Of a DNA stretch of 64,000 bases, positions 55,117 through 64,000 are shown piece by piece. The translations under genes were made by a program, and so were the position numbers. The notes beneath the pieces are model-generated. The model was not told where the DNA came from and searched no databases. It saw only the letters and a list, made by a program, of their open reading frames with translations. Source of the DNA: Magnetospirillum molischianum DSM 120 (GTDB taxonomy: Bacteria > Pseudomonadota > Alphaproteobacteria > Rhodospirillales > Magnetospirillaceae); NCBI RefSeq assembly GCF_000294655.1, contig NZ_CAHP01000026.1, positions 21,634 through 85,633 on the forward strand, written 5' to 3'. Positions within the stretch are counted from its first letter, which is position 1. Every line of letters begins with the position of its first letter.

Positions 55117-56202
55117 TTACGGCGTTATGGTTTGGTCCGTTGCGGCGGCCCGTGCGTTTGAACGCTGGTATTTGTTCAGTCCCTCGGCCATGGCGGCCGT
55201 GAACCAATCGTTGCCGGCTGGGGCGGGATTAGCCGCTGCGGCAGTTGTCTTGGCCGCTTCGGTCGTCGTCGTTGCCGTGCTTTCGCTTTGGGCCGCGACG
55301 ACCGGGGCCGTGTTGGTCGGCGCGATCAATCCAGACTGAGGCCGTGATCCGGTGACGGGAAGCGGCGAACGTCCGCTATTGCCCGAGATCGACGTTGCCA
55401 CCGCCGGAGGCGTCCGGGTGGCGAGTTCCGTGGTGCGCGATGGCATGGTCAGCGTGCGTGGCGATTTGCCGCCCCACATCGGGCGGGTCGCAGCCACATC
55501 TCCGGTGTCAGCGATGGAAATTGCGGCGGGTGGAGTTTCGACCTTGGCGGCGGTCTGTTGGGCGGCGGCGACGGGAGCCGCACTGGCGCTGGCACTGACG
55601 GCCGGGCGCGGCATGGCGGCAGGCGGGGCGGGTTCCTCGCCGATCATGTCGGTGAGCACGATCGGTCGGGCGTCGGTTTTTGTGTCGGTCTTGGTGTCGT
55701 TCGCGGCGATGGTTTGTGGCTGGGCCTCTGCCGTTTTTTCGGTGGGCGGTTGGGCCTGGGCGGGTGGAGCTGCCTCAGCCAGGGCGGTGCCGCTGTCTCC
55801 CGTCGCCGGATCGTCGCGGAACAGGGCGAGCATGTGACCGCCAGCGGAGTCACCGGTGCTTTCTTCGATCACGCCGCTAACCGTCGCGCCGATCAGGCCG
55901 ATCACGCCGCCGAACAAAGCGCCGCCGGTCAGGCGAGCCGCAATACCGATCTTGTCGCCGGACAGTTCGCGATAGACTTCGTTAACCAGCGGGATGTGTT
56001 GCAGAGGGTTGATGACATCGACCAGATCCCAGAAAGAAGGGCTGTCATCGTCGGCACCGAACATGCCGATGTGGTGGCTTTTCGATGCGGTCGAGTCTGA
56101 CGATTTCGAAGACGCGGTTTCGGCGTTTTCCGACGGCAATTGTGGAATCAGGGAATCGATCGGATTCGAAGGCCGTACAGAAGACGTGGCGGACACCGAC
56201 AT
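55117..56202 (-). CDS. Unrecognised Ala/Pro/Thr-rich protein with a Gly-rich hydrophobic segment
   Basis: A 361-residue protein I do not recognise. Residues about 1-60 are Ser-rich; SFWDLVDVINPLQHIPLVNEVYREL follows, then a Gly-rich hydrophobic segment (ARLTGGALFGGVIGLIGATV, about 90-110) resembling a membrane helix or glycine zipper. The rest, about 130-361, is low-complexity Ala/Pro/Thr, with many Thr-Ala repeats and few charges. No signal peptide. The ATG at 56200-56202 is taken as start. The ordered N-terminal part looks like a domain; the C-terminal part is probably disordered. Function unknown. Confidence 0.68.
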   Translation of the reverse strand: MSVSATSSVRPSNPIDSLIPQLPSENAETASSKSSDSTASKSHHIGMFGADDDSPSFWDLVDVINPLQHIPLVNEVYRELSGDKIGIAARLTGGALFGGVIGLIGATVSGVIEESTGDSAGGHMLALFRDDPATGDSGTALAEAAPPAQAQPPTEKTAEAQPQTIAANDTKTDTKTDARPIVLTDMIGEEPAPPAAMPRPAVSASASAAPVAAAQQTAAKVETPPAAISIADTGDVAATRPMWGGKSPRTLTMPSRTTELATRTPPAVATSISGNSGRSPLPVTGSRPQSGLIAPTNTAPVVAAQSESTATTTTEAAKTTAAAANPAPAGNDWFTAAMAEGLNKYQRSNARAAATDQTITP

Positions 56203-56298
56203 TGCGTCACCTCGGGGACTGGGTCGTTCTCGTTTTTGCAAGAACAGTGCCAGAGCGAGGGTGGCGGAAAGTCTGGGGTTGCCGTCCGCGGCGGCACT

Positions 56299-56325
56299 CC
56301 CCCGACGGCCGGATGCCGTCGGGGG
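56299..56325 (-). terminator. Stable hairpin after ppa
   Basis: CCCCCGACGGC (56299-56309) and GCCGTCGGGGG (56315-56325) form an 11-bp stem with a 5-base loop, 19 bases after the ppa stop on the minus strand. No T run follows on that strand, so it could be a Rho-assisted or stabilising structure rather than a classical terminator. Confidence 0.5.
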
Positions 56326-56343
56326 GAAGATTTTGCCCGGTCG

Positions 56344-56889
56344 TTATTTCTTCTTCGGCTTGTTGGCCAGGGCGCGCTCGATGCCCTGCTGGATGATCTC
56401 GCCAGCCTTTTCCGGGCCACCCCAGCCCTTCAGCTGGACCCACTTGCCGACTTCCAGGTCCTTGTAGTGGACGAAGAAATGCTCGATCTGCTGGACCAGA
56501 ATCTTGGGCAGATCCTCATAGCTGTTCACGCCGTCATAGAACGGGTGCAGCTTGGAGTGAGGCACGGCAAGAATCTTTTCGTCCATGCCGCCCTCGTCTT
56601 CCATCAGCAGCACCCCGATCGGGCGCGAGCGCATCACCGCGCCGACCGCGACGGGGGTGCGTCCGACCACCATGATATCAACGGGGTCGCCGTCTTCTGA
56701 CAGGGTGTGTGGGACGAAGCCGTAATTGACCGGATAGTACATCGCGGTATTGAGGAAGCGGTCGACGTACATCGCGCCGGATTCCTTGTCGATCTCGTAT
56801 TTGACCGGATCGCCGTTCAACGGGATCTCAACGATCACGTTGACGTCGCGAGGCGGGTTTTTACCGATCGGAATCTTCTTGAGGTCCAT
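56344..56889 (-). CDS. ppa: Inorganic pyrophosphatase
   Basis: A 181-residue family I soluble pyrophosphatase that drives biosynthesis by hydrolysing PPi. The signature DGDPVDIMV (metal aspartates) is intact, with YPVNYGFVPHTLSEDGDP before it and the Lys/Tyr-bearing VEIPLNGDPVKYEIDK near the N-terminus. ppa sits far from pfp; if that phosphofructokinase uses PPi, the two compete for it. C-terminal KPKKK tail. Standard length and start. Confidence 0.97.
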   Translation of the reverse strand: MDLKKIPIGKNPPRDVNVIVEIPLNGDPVKYEIDKESGAMYVDRFLNTAMYYPVNYGFVPHTLSEDGDPVDIMVVGRTPVAVGAVMRSRPIGVLLMEDEGGMDEKILAVPHSKLHPFYDGVNSYEDLPKILVQQIEHFFVHYKDLEVGKWVQLKGWGGPEKAGEIIQQGIERALANKPKKK

Positions 56890-57068
56890 GGGATTGGTTA
56901 GTCCTGATCAGAGAAACGGTGAGGCTGCCGCATCAAAGCGGAGCCTCGGACAGCGCGCCGACCCGGCCCGTGATGGCCTTGGTCTGCGCGAAAGGAAAAA
57001 ACCGGAGGGCATCATTTTACCCCTCCCAATGGGGCATCCTCCGAGAATGAGCCTGCCGACGGCGTGAT

Positions 57069-58406
57069 TCAACCATGCTGGGGCGGCTCGGTCCGGTAGT
57101 GGCGGGCCAGCCAGGGCAAAAGCATCAAAGCAGGCAGAGTCACCACCGTGGTTATCAAAAAGAAATCGACCCAGCCAAACCGATCGGCCAGCCAGCCGCT
57201 GGTCGAGGCGAACAGGGTCCGCCCTACCGCCGTCAGGGACGAAAGCAGGGCGTATTGGGTGGCAGTATAAGCCACATTGCACAATCCTGACAGATAGGCG
57301 ACCAGTGCCGACCCAGCCATTCCGGCGGTCAGGTTTTCGGCGAAGACGCAGACGGCCAGGGCGGCGACATTGTGCCCGGCCATCGCCTGGACGACATAGA
57401 ACAGATTGCCAAGCGATTGCAGGACGCCAAAGAGCAACAGCGCCCGCATCACTCCCAGCCGCGCCACCAGGGCGCCGCCGATCAGGGTTCCGAGGATAGT
57501 CGCGCCAAAGCCGAAGATCTTGCTGACCCAGGCGATTTCTTCCAGCGCGAAACCGCTTTCGATATAGAGGGTGTTGGCCATGGCTCCGGCCATGGCCTCG
57601 CCGGTCTTGTAGCCGACGACAAAGAGCAGCACCGCCCACCAAGCAGGCCGCGCCATGAAATCGGCGAACGGGCACACCACCGCGCCGTATAGCCAGGCCG
57701 CGACGTTTCCTAAGCGGCCTTGCAGGTTGGGGCGGCTGGCCAGGAAGTCGGCGGCGCGGGCCTCGCGCTCACGGGTGGAGTCCGATACCGCGACGGCGGG
57801 TTCGGGGCCGAACAGAAACACGGCCATGCCCACCGCCACCAGGGCCGCCATCGTGGCATAGGCGGCAAACCAGCCCCAGGCCGAGGCGACGAACAGCGCC
57901 CCCGCGCCCGAGGCCAGCATCGCGAGGCGATAGCCGGTCTGGACCGCGCCGGCTCCGGGGCCTTGGGATTGGGGGTCAAGGATCTCGACGCGATACGCAT
58001 CGATCACGATGTCCTGGCTGGCCGACAGGAAGGCAACCCCCAATGCCAGCAGCGCCGTGGCCCACAGGTCGCGGGCTGGGTCCATGGCTCCCAGCGCCAG
58101 GATCGCGACGATCAGAAGAAGTTGAATCGACACGCCCCAACTGCGCCGTCGTCCCATCCGCCGGGTCAGCACCGGCAGGTTCAAGCGGTCGATCAGGGGC
58201 GACCAGAGGAACTTGAGGGCATACGGAGTCCCGACCAGGGCGAAGGCACCGATTGCGCTGCGGCTGATTCCTTCGCTTTTCAGCCAAGCCGACAAGGTGG
58301 AAAAAGTCAGCAGCAAAGGCAGGCCGCTGGAAAAGCCCAGCAGCAGCACCAGCATCACCCGCCTGTCGAGATAGGCGGTGAAGGCGGCGGACCAGCTTCG
58401 TTTCAT
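57069..58406 (-). CDS. AmpG-like muropeptide MFS transporter
   Basis: A 445-residue major facilitator with about twelve or more hydrophobic segments. The N-terminal block RRVMLVLLLGFSSGLPLLLTF, the loop LKSEGISRSAIGAFALVGTPYALKFLWSPLIDR, and SASQDIVIDAYRVEIL match the AmpG/AcoA-type permease group, which imports GlcNAc-anhydroMurNAc peptides for peptidoglycan recycling. The ATG at 58404-58406 starts the membrane domain; the upstream in-frame extension is not typical. No ribosome site is visible. Its substrate is inferred from resemblance to AmpG. Confidence 0.88.
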   Translation of the reverse strand: MKRSWSAAFTAYLDRRVMLVLLLGFSSGLPLLLTFSTLSAWLKSEGISRSAIGAFALVGTPYALKFLWSPLIDRLNLPVLTRRMGRRRSWGVSIQLLLIVAILALGAMDPARDLWATALLALGVAFLSASQDIVIDAYRVEILDPQSQGPGAGAVQTGYRLAMLASGAGALFVASAWGWFAAYATMAALVAVGMAVFLFGPEPAVAVSDSTREREARAADFLASRPNLQGRLGNVAAWLYGAVVCPFADFMARPAWWAVLLFVVGYKTGEAMAGAMANTLYIESGFALEEIAWVSKIFGFGATILGTLIGGALVARLGVMRALLLFGVLQSLGNLFYVVQAMAGHNVAALAVCVFAENLTAGMAGSALVAYLSGLCNVAYTATQYALLSSLTAVGRTLFASTSGWLADRFGWVDFFLITTVVTLPALMLLPWLARHYRTEPPQHG

Positions 58407-58550
58407 TGGGGGGAGGGGACCGGGAACAGTGGGGGAAAGAACAAGCTCTCTGTCATGCCAAAGCGGTCGGGCGGCTGGCAAGATAATTCGCCAGAGGGTC
58501 TTTATACCGCTCTCTTTAGCCCGGATACGCTTCGCCATCTTTTTGCCATG

Positions 58551-58581
58551 GTTGCACGCTCCGCCCCCCGACCTATATAAG
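58551..58581 (+). promoter_or_regulatory. RpoH-type heat-shock promoter for dnaK
   Basis: GTTG (58551-58554), 17 bases, CCTATATAAG (58572-58581). The alphaproteobacterial RpoH consensus is CTTG-N17-CYTATNTNNG (from memory); only the first base of the -35 part differs. It lies about 125 bases upstream of the dnaK ATG. The 300-base gap 58407-58706 holds this promoter and the dnaK leader; nothing else was recognised. Confidence 0.7.
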
Positions 58582-58706
58582 GCGCGGGGGATGGCCGATT
58601 GGGTCGATCCCCGGACAATTTCAGCGATTCAACCCGGAAGGGGGTCGCGGGGCGGCTGCGCAGACAGCAGAGCCCCGGGGATCTGCCGAGCAGGAATGAG
58701 GATGAC

Positions 58707-60617
<1,911 letters not shown>

Positions 60618-60634
60618 TTCGGCTCTATCGTCTC

Positions 60635-60662
60635 ACGGCCGACGGGCGATCCCGTCGGCCGT
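60635..60662 (+). terminator. Hairpin between dnaK and dnaJ
   Basis: ACGGCCGACGGG (60635-60646), loop CGAT, CCCGTCGGCCGT (60651-60662) form a perfect 12-bp stem, 17 bases after the dnaK stop. The following sequence TCGTTCG is only partly T-rich. It may reduce dnaJ expression relative to dnaK, or stabilise the dnaK message. Confidence 0.6.
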
Positions 60663-60746
60663 TCGTTCGCCCCGGCGCCGTCGCTTCCTGTCGATTAAAC
60701 AGGGAGCGCGGCCGTCTGGGCCTGTACCGGATAGCAAGCGAAGCGC

Positions 60747-61886
60747 ATGAGCAAGCAGGATTACTACGACCTTCTTGGTGTCGGGCGTGGTGCCTCGGCC
60801 GACGAGATCAAAAAGGCCTATCGCAAGATGGCCATGCAATTTCATCCCGACCGAAATCCAGGCGATGCTGCGGCCGAGCAGAAATTCAAGGAAATCAACG
60901 AGGCCTATGACGTCCTGAAGGACGATCAGAAGCGTTCGGCCTATGACCGTTTCGGCCATGCCGCCTTTGAACAGGGTGGCGGACGCGGCGGGTCCGGCGA
61001 TTTCGGCTTCGGCGGCGGTTTTGCCGATATCTTCGACGAAATGTTCGGCGAGATGATGGGCGGCGGACGGCGTGGCCAGGCCTCGGGCCGGGGTGCCGAC
61101 CTGCGTTACGACATGGAAATCTCGCTGGAAGACGCCTTTGCGGGCAAATCGGCGACGATCCGGGTTCCGACTTCGGCGGTCTGCGAGGAATGCAAGGGAA
61201 CTGGCGGTCGCGACGGTGCCCAGCCGGTGACCTGCTCCACCTGCCACGGTCATGGCAAGGTTCGCAGCCAGCAGGGGTTCTTCACCATCGAGCGCACTTG
61301 CCCGACCTGTCAGGGGATGGGCCGGATTATCAAGGATCCCTGCCGCGCGTGTAGCGGTACCGGCCGGGTCCGCAAGGAAAAGCAACTGTCGGTGACGATC
61401 CCCGCCGGTGTCGAAGATGGCACTCGTATCCGCTTGGCGGGAGAAGGCGAGGCCGGGATGCGCGGGGCTCCGGCGGGCGATTTGTATATCTTTCTGTCGC
61501 TGAAGGCGCACCGGCTGTTCCAGCGCGACGGTGCCAACATCTTCTGCCGGGTGCCGATCCCGATGGTGACGGCGACGCTGGGCGGTACCATCGAAGTGCC
61601 GACCATCGACGGCGGCAAGGCCAAGGTGGTGATCCCCGAGGGTACCCAGACCGGGCACCAGTTCCGTCTGCGTGGCAAGGGCATGAGCGTGCTGCGTAGC
61701 CCGTCGCGCGGCGACATGTTCATCCAGGCGACGGTCGAGACGCCGGTTAATCTGACTCCTCGCCAGATCGAACTGCTGCGTGAGTTCGAAACCGCTGGAG
61801 AAGAGAAAAAAGGCGGCAACTCGCCGGAAAGCCACGGCTTCTTCGCTCGGGTGAAGGAATTCTGGGAAGATCTTAAGGAGGGCTGA
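60747..61886 (+). CDS. dnaJ: Co-chaperone DnaJ (Hsp40)
   Basis: A 379-residue class A J-protein. The J domain has the HPD motif in [10 protein letters not shown] near residue 33; a Gly-rich region with [16 protein letters not shown] follows; and the zinc domain has four C-x2-C-x-G-x-G repeats ([32 protein letters not shown]). It stimulates DnaK ATPase activity and delivers substrates. The ribosome site is weak. The hairpin between dnaK and dnaJ may tune the ratio. The response regulator begins 11 bases downstream. Confidence 0.98.
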   Translation: MSKQDYYDLLGVGRGASADEIKKAYRKMAMQFHPDRNPGDAAAEQKFKEINEAYDVLKDDQKRSAYDRFGHAAFEQGGGRGGSGDFGFGGGFADIFDEMFGEMMGGGRRGQASGRGADLRYDMEISLEDAFAGKSATIRVPTSAVCEECKGTGGRDGAQPVTCSTCHGHGKVRSQQGFFTIERTCPTCQGMGRIIKDPCRACSGTGRVRKEKQLSVTIPAGVEDGTRIRLAGEGEAGMRGAPAGDLYIFLSLKAHRLFQRDGANIFCRVPIPMVTATLGGTIEVPTIDGGKAKVVIPEGTQTGHQFRLRGKGMSVLRSPSRGDMFIQATVETPVNLTPRQIELLREFETAGEEKKGGNSPESHGFFARVKEFWEDLKEG

Positions 61887-61897
61887 TTCTGACCCTG

Positions 61898-62542
61898 GTG
61901 CCCCGTCTGCTGCTGGTCATCGCCGATCCTCTGTTGGCCGAAACGGTCGCGGGGCATCTCGGCGCTTCCATGGCGGTGACCCGCGCCGACGATTTTGTCT
62001 CCGCGTTGGCGGCGGTCGGGGAGCAGGATCTCGTTTTATTGGACGAAGCTGCCTGGGGCGACGAGAACGAGCCGTGCCGGACTCTTCGCGCGGCCGGAGT
62101 TACCTTGCCGCTGGTCTTGCTTGCGGCCGGTGGAGCGGCCAATCCCGACGCCGATCTGGTGATCGCCAAGCCGCTCCGCCTGTCTACCTTGTCGGCCCGT
62201 CTGATCGACCTGTTGGCCCGCCGTTCGACCGTAACCGCGATTTGTATCGGGCCGTGGCGGTTCGATCCTGGTCGGCGGCTGCTGGCCGCTGCTGACGATC
62301 GGGTGGTGCGGTTGACCGACAAGGAGGCCGCGATTCTGTGCCGTCTTGCCGATGCGGCGGGTAGCGTGGTGATGCGCGAGGATTTGCTTGCCGACGTGTG
62401 GGGTTATTCCGCCGACATCGACACCCACACCTTGGAAACCCACATCTATCGTCTGCGCCGCAAGATGGGGGAGGGGGGAGACGAGGATTCTCCTGGCCCA
62501 CTCCGCACCGAATCCGGTGGCTATCGGCTTATCCTGGGGTAG
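61898..62542 (+). CDS. OmpR-type response regulator with a reduced receiver domain
   Basis: A 214-residue protein: receiver (about 1-105) and winged-helix DNA-binding domain (about 118-214, VRLTDKEAAILCRLADAAGSVV and ETHIYRLRRKMGEG). The receiver is unusually short and partly degenerate: it keeps the phosphorylatable Asp (LVLLDEA) and the Lys (AKPL), but the acidic pair is reduced to one Asp in IADP, and the usual Thr in the strand-4 region is Ala (VLLAAGG). The start is uncertain: GTG at 61898 lies 16 bases after the GGAGGG; CTG at 61889 or ATT at 61886 fit its spacing better. No histidine kinase is near. Confidence 0.82.
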   Translation: MPRLLLVIADPLLAETVAGHLGASMAVTRADDFVSALAAVGEQDLVLLDEAAWGDENEPCRTLRAAGVTLPLVLLAAGGAANPDADLVIAKPLRLSTLSARLIDLLARRSTVTAICIGPWRFDPGRRLLAAADDRVVRLTDKEAAILCRLADAAGSVVMREDLLADVWGYSADIDTHTLETHIYRLRRKMGEGGDEDSPGPLRTESGGYRLILG

Positions 62543-62553
62543 GGCGCGATTCT

Positions 62554-63570
62554 TTATTCGCCTGGTACACCGGCCGTGGTGGAATGGACGAAATGCAGCG
62601 CCGTGCCGGGGTGAACGACGTCATAGACGGAATGAGCGGCACGGGCCGCTTCGGCAAAGCCGGTAAGGATCAGGCGCAGCTTGCCCGGATAGGTGCAAAT
62701 GTCGCCGCAGGCGAAGATGCCGGCGCGGTTGGTGGCACCGCTGGCGGGATCGATGGTGACGGCGTGGCCGTCCATCGCGAGGTTCCATCCGGTGACCGGG
62801 CCAACATCGCCAGACAAGCCGAAGAAGGCCAACAGAGCGTCGGCGGGGAGTCGTCTCGTCTCGCCCTCCAACGTCGCGACGATCACGGCTTCCAGGTGGC
62901 CGTTTTCGCCTTCCAAGGACTGAAGCTGGGTCGGGATCACCAACTCGATGCGCCCTTGCTCAACCAGACGGAGCAATTCCGCTTCGGCACCAGGAGCGGC
63001 GCGGAAGCGGGCGCGGCGGTGGACCACACTGACCTTTGCCGCGATCTCGGACAGTGAGATGGCCCAGTCCACGGCCGAATCTCCGCCGCCCGCAATCACG
63101 ATTCGCTTGTCGCGGAACGCCTCGCGCCTGGGCACGCTATAGAACACGCTGCTGCCTTCGTATTGCTCCAGCCCCTCAAGCGGGGGCCGCTTGGGAGCGA
63201 ACGCGCCGCCGCCCGAGGCCAGGATCACCGCCCGAGCAACGATCTCCTCGTCATTGCCCAGCCCCATCCGCCAGCGTCCATCCGGCTCGGGGGTCAAGGT
63301 GGTGGCGGTGACGCCCAGATGGTACACCGGCTCGAACGGCGCGGCTTGGGCGGCCAATTGCTCAATCAAATGCGATGCCAGGATGCGTGGATGACCCGGA
63401 ATGTCGTAAATCGGCTTTTCTGGATACAGAGCGGAAAGCTGTCCTCCAGTGTGCCCCAGGGCGTCTACGACATGACAGCGGACCTTGACCATCCCGCACT
63501 GAAACACTGCGAACAGACCGACCGGTCCGGCTCCCACCACGACCGCATCGGTTTCATGAACGCGCATCAT
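62554..63570 (-). CDS. TrxR-like ferredoxin/flavodoxin-NADP reductase
   Basis: A 338-residue flavoprotein of the thioredoxin-reductase-like FNR group (YumC/CT1512 type). It has two dinucleotide folds: VVVGAGPVGLFAVFQCG for FAD and IVIAGGGDSAVDWAIS for NADPH. The redox CxxC of thioredoxin reductase is absent from the NADPH domain, which separates it from TrxR. C-terminal GIFACGDICTYPGKLRLILTGFAEAA is the family end block. It transfers electrons between NADPH and ferredoxin or flavodoxin. AGGA precedes the double ATG. It is convergent with the response regulator. Confidence 0.93.
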   Translation of the reverse strand: MMRVHETDAVVVGAGPVGLFAVFQCGMVKVRCHVVDALGHTGGQLSALYPEKPIYDIPGHPRILASHLIEQLAAQAAPFEPVYHLGVTATTLTPEPDGRWRMGLGNDEEIVARAVILASGGGAFAPKRPPLEGLEQYEGSSVFYSVPRREAFRDKRIVIAGGGDSAVDWAISLSEIAAKVSVVHRRARFRAAPGAEAELLRLVEQGRIELVIPTQLQSLEGENGHLEAVIVATLEGETRRLPADALLAFFGLSGDVGPVTGWNLAMDGHAVTIDPASGATNRAGIFACGDICTYPGKLRLILTGFAEAARAAHSVYDVVHPGTALHFVHSTTAGVPGE

Positions 63571-63657
63571 TTCGATTCCTTCGTCGTTTCCGTTCGTTTC
63601 AAATGGCCTCGCGACGACAAAGAAACAAGAGCAAAGGGCATCGTGTCATTTTGACCG

Positions 63658-63686
63658 TTGCATCCTGTCCAGCCCTGACATACATT
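63658..63686 (+). promoter_or_regulatory. Predicted promoter for tRNA-Arg
   Basis: TTGCAT (63658-63663), 17 bases, TACATT (63681-63686), 21 bases before the tRNA 5-prime end. The spacing and position fit a sigma-70 promoter for the tRNA; the -10 match is moderate. Confidence 0.45.
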
Positions 63687-63707
63687 GTCGCCCCTTGCTT
63701 CTGCGTA

Positions 63708-63784
63708 GCACCCGTAGCTCAGCTGGATAGAGTACCGCCCTCCGAAGGCGGGGGTCACAGGTTCGAATCCTGTCGGGTGCGCCA
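63708..63784 (+). tRNA. tRNA-Arg, anticodon CCG
   Basis: A 77-base tRNA with a full cloverleaf. The acceptor stem GCACCCG pairs with CGGGTGC, the D-loop has AGCTGGATAG, and the T-arm reads GGTTCGAATCC. The anticodon loop is CTCCGAA with anticodon CCG at 63742-63744, decoding CGG (arginine). CCA is encoded at the 3-prime end (63782-63784). tRNA-Arg genes are common integration sites, and the sequence after it is non-coding up to the window end. Confidence 0.97.
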
Positions 63785-63896
63785 AGCTTTCCAATGACTT
63801 AGCTTCCATCGTCGGTATCCAGTGTCCCGTCAGTGTCCAGTCTTCATCAGTGGATTGGCCTAGATACGGGTAGACGCTTGCAGACAGAAGCCCGTC

Positions 63897-63923
63897 AGGG
63901 GCGGCCCCGGTCGAGCCGCCCCT
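63897..63923. terminator. GC-rich hairpin downstream of tRNA-Arg
   Basis: AGGGGCGGC (63897-63905) pairs with GCCGCCCCT (63915-63923) around a 9-base loop. It is the only structure recognised in the last 216 bases (63785-64000). A minus-strand frame ending at 63974-63976 (visible end PRRRKLNA) could be the C-terminus of a gene that starts outside the window, in which case the hairpin would terminate it; the evidence is too short to call. Confidence 0.45.
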
Positions 63924-64000
63924 GTGGTGTCCGATTCACGATATACAACAGCAGCCGCTTAGAAGGCGGCAGTTCAGGCGTTCAGCTTCCGGCGGCGCGG

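Overview
ORGANISM. This is GC-rich chromosomal DNA from an alphaproteobacterium, most likely a Rhodospirillales member of the Magnetospirillum/Phaeospirillum type. The evidence is the gene content (MipZ, a phasin, an RpoE-ChrR pair, ClpS-ClpA, DUF1289 and DUF3035 families, an endonuclease-type MutL without MutH) and a dnaK promoter that fits the alphaproteobacterial RpoH consensus. The genus is inference. Genes are tightly packed, with many ATGA/GTGA overlaps. No insertion sequence, prophage, CRISPR array or rRNA was seen. LAYOUT. 1-7 kb: end of ribF, then ileS-lspA-DUF3035 lipoprotein, then an M16 peptidase pair in which only the first carries the zinc motif. 7-17 kb, minus strand: rplU-rpmA-obgE-proB-proA, then a four-gene glycan cluster (NodB-type deacetylase and three glycosyltransferases), then mutL. 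17-25 kb: DUF1289 protein and a PPi-type phosphofructokinase, a tandem pair of paralogous proteins of unknown family, map, an NDUFAF5-like methyltransferase, a D,D-carboxypeptidase with a SPOR domain, and a lipoprotein. 25-32 kb: a phasin with a PhaR-like operator, clpS-clpA, a patatin-like hydrolase, fabI, aroC. 32-38 kb: an AMP-binding protein that lacks key catalytic residues, a GH114/TM1410-like exported protein overlapping an L-2-hydroxyglutarate-oxidase-like flavoprotein, mipZ, and a small charged coiled-coil protein. 38-45 kb: a six-gene operon for an energy-converting-hydrogenase-related (Ehr) membrane complex whose large subunit has lost the [NiFe] cysteines. 45-49 kb: creA, an unknown 537-aa protein, a GT9 glycosyltransferase and a TonB-like protein, all overlapping or abutting. 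49-51.5 kb: the ECF sigma/ChrR pair and three small unrecognised genes. 51.5-57 kb: SH3 protein, lipid kinase, LpxH-like phosphatase with its glycosyltransferase, an Ala/Pro-rich protein, ppa. 57-64 kb: ampG-like transporter, dnaK-dnaJ-OmpR-type regulator, TrxR-like ferredoxin-NADP reductase, and tRNA-Arg(CCG). HOW THEY WORK TOGETHER. Most of the window is housekeeping: translation, proteostasis, cell envelope, proline, fatty-acid and aromatic biosynthesis. Parts that merit attention are the Ehr-type complex, the paralogous unknown pair, the degenerate AMP-binding protein, the ChrR variant with its neighbouring small genes, and a dispersed palindromic repeat found twice with compensating base changes. 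All functions are assigned by reading motifs and recalled family features; no database search was run.
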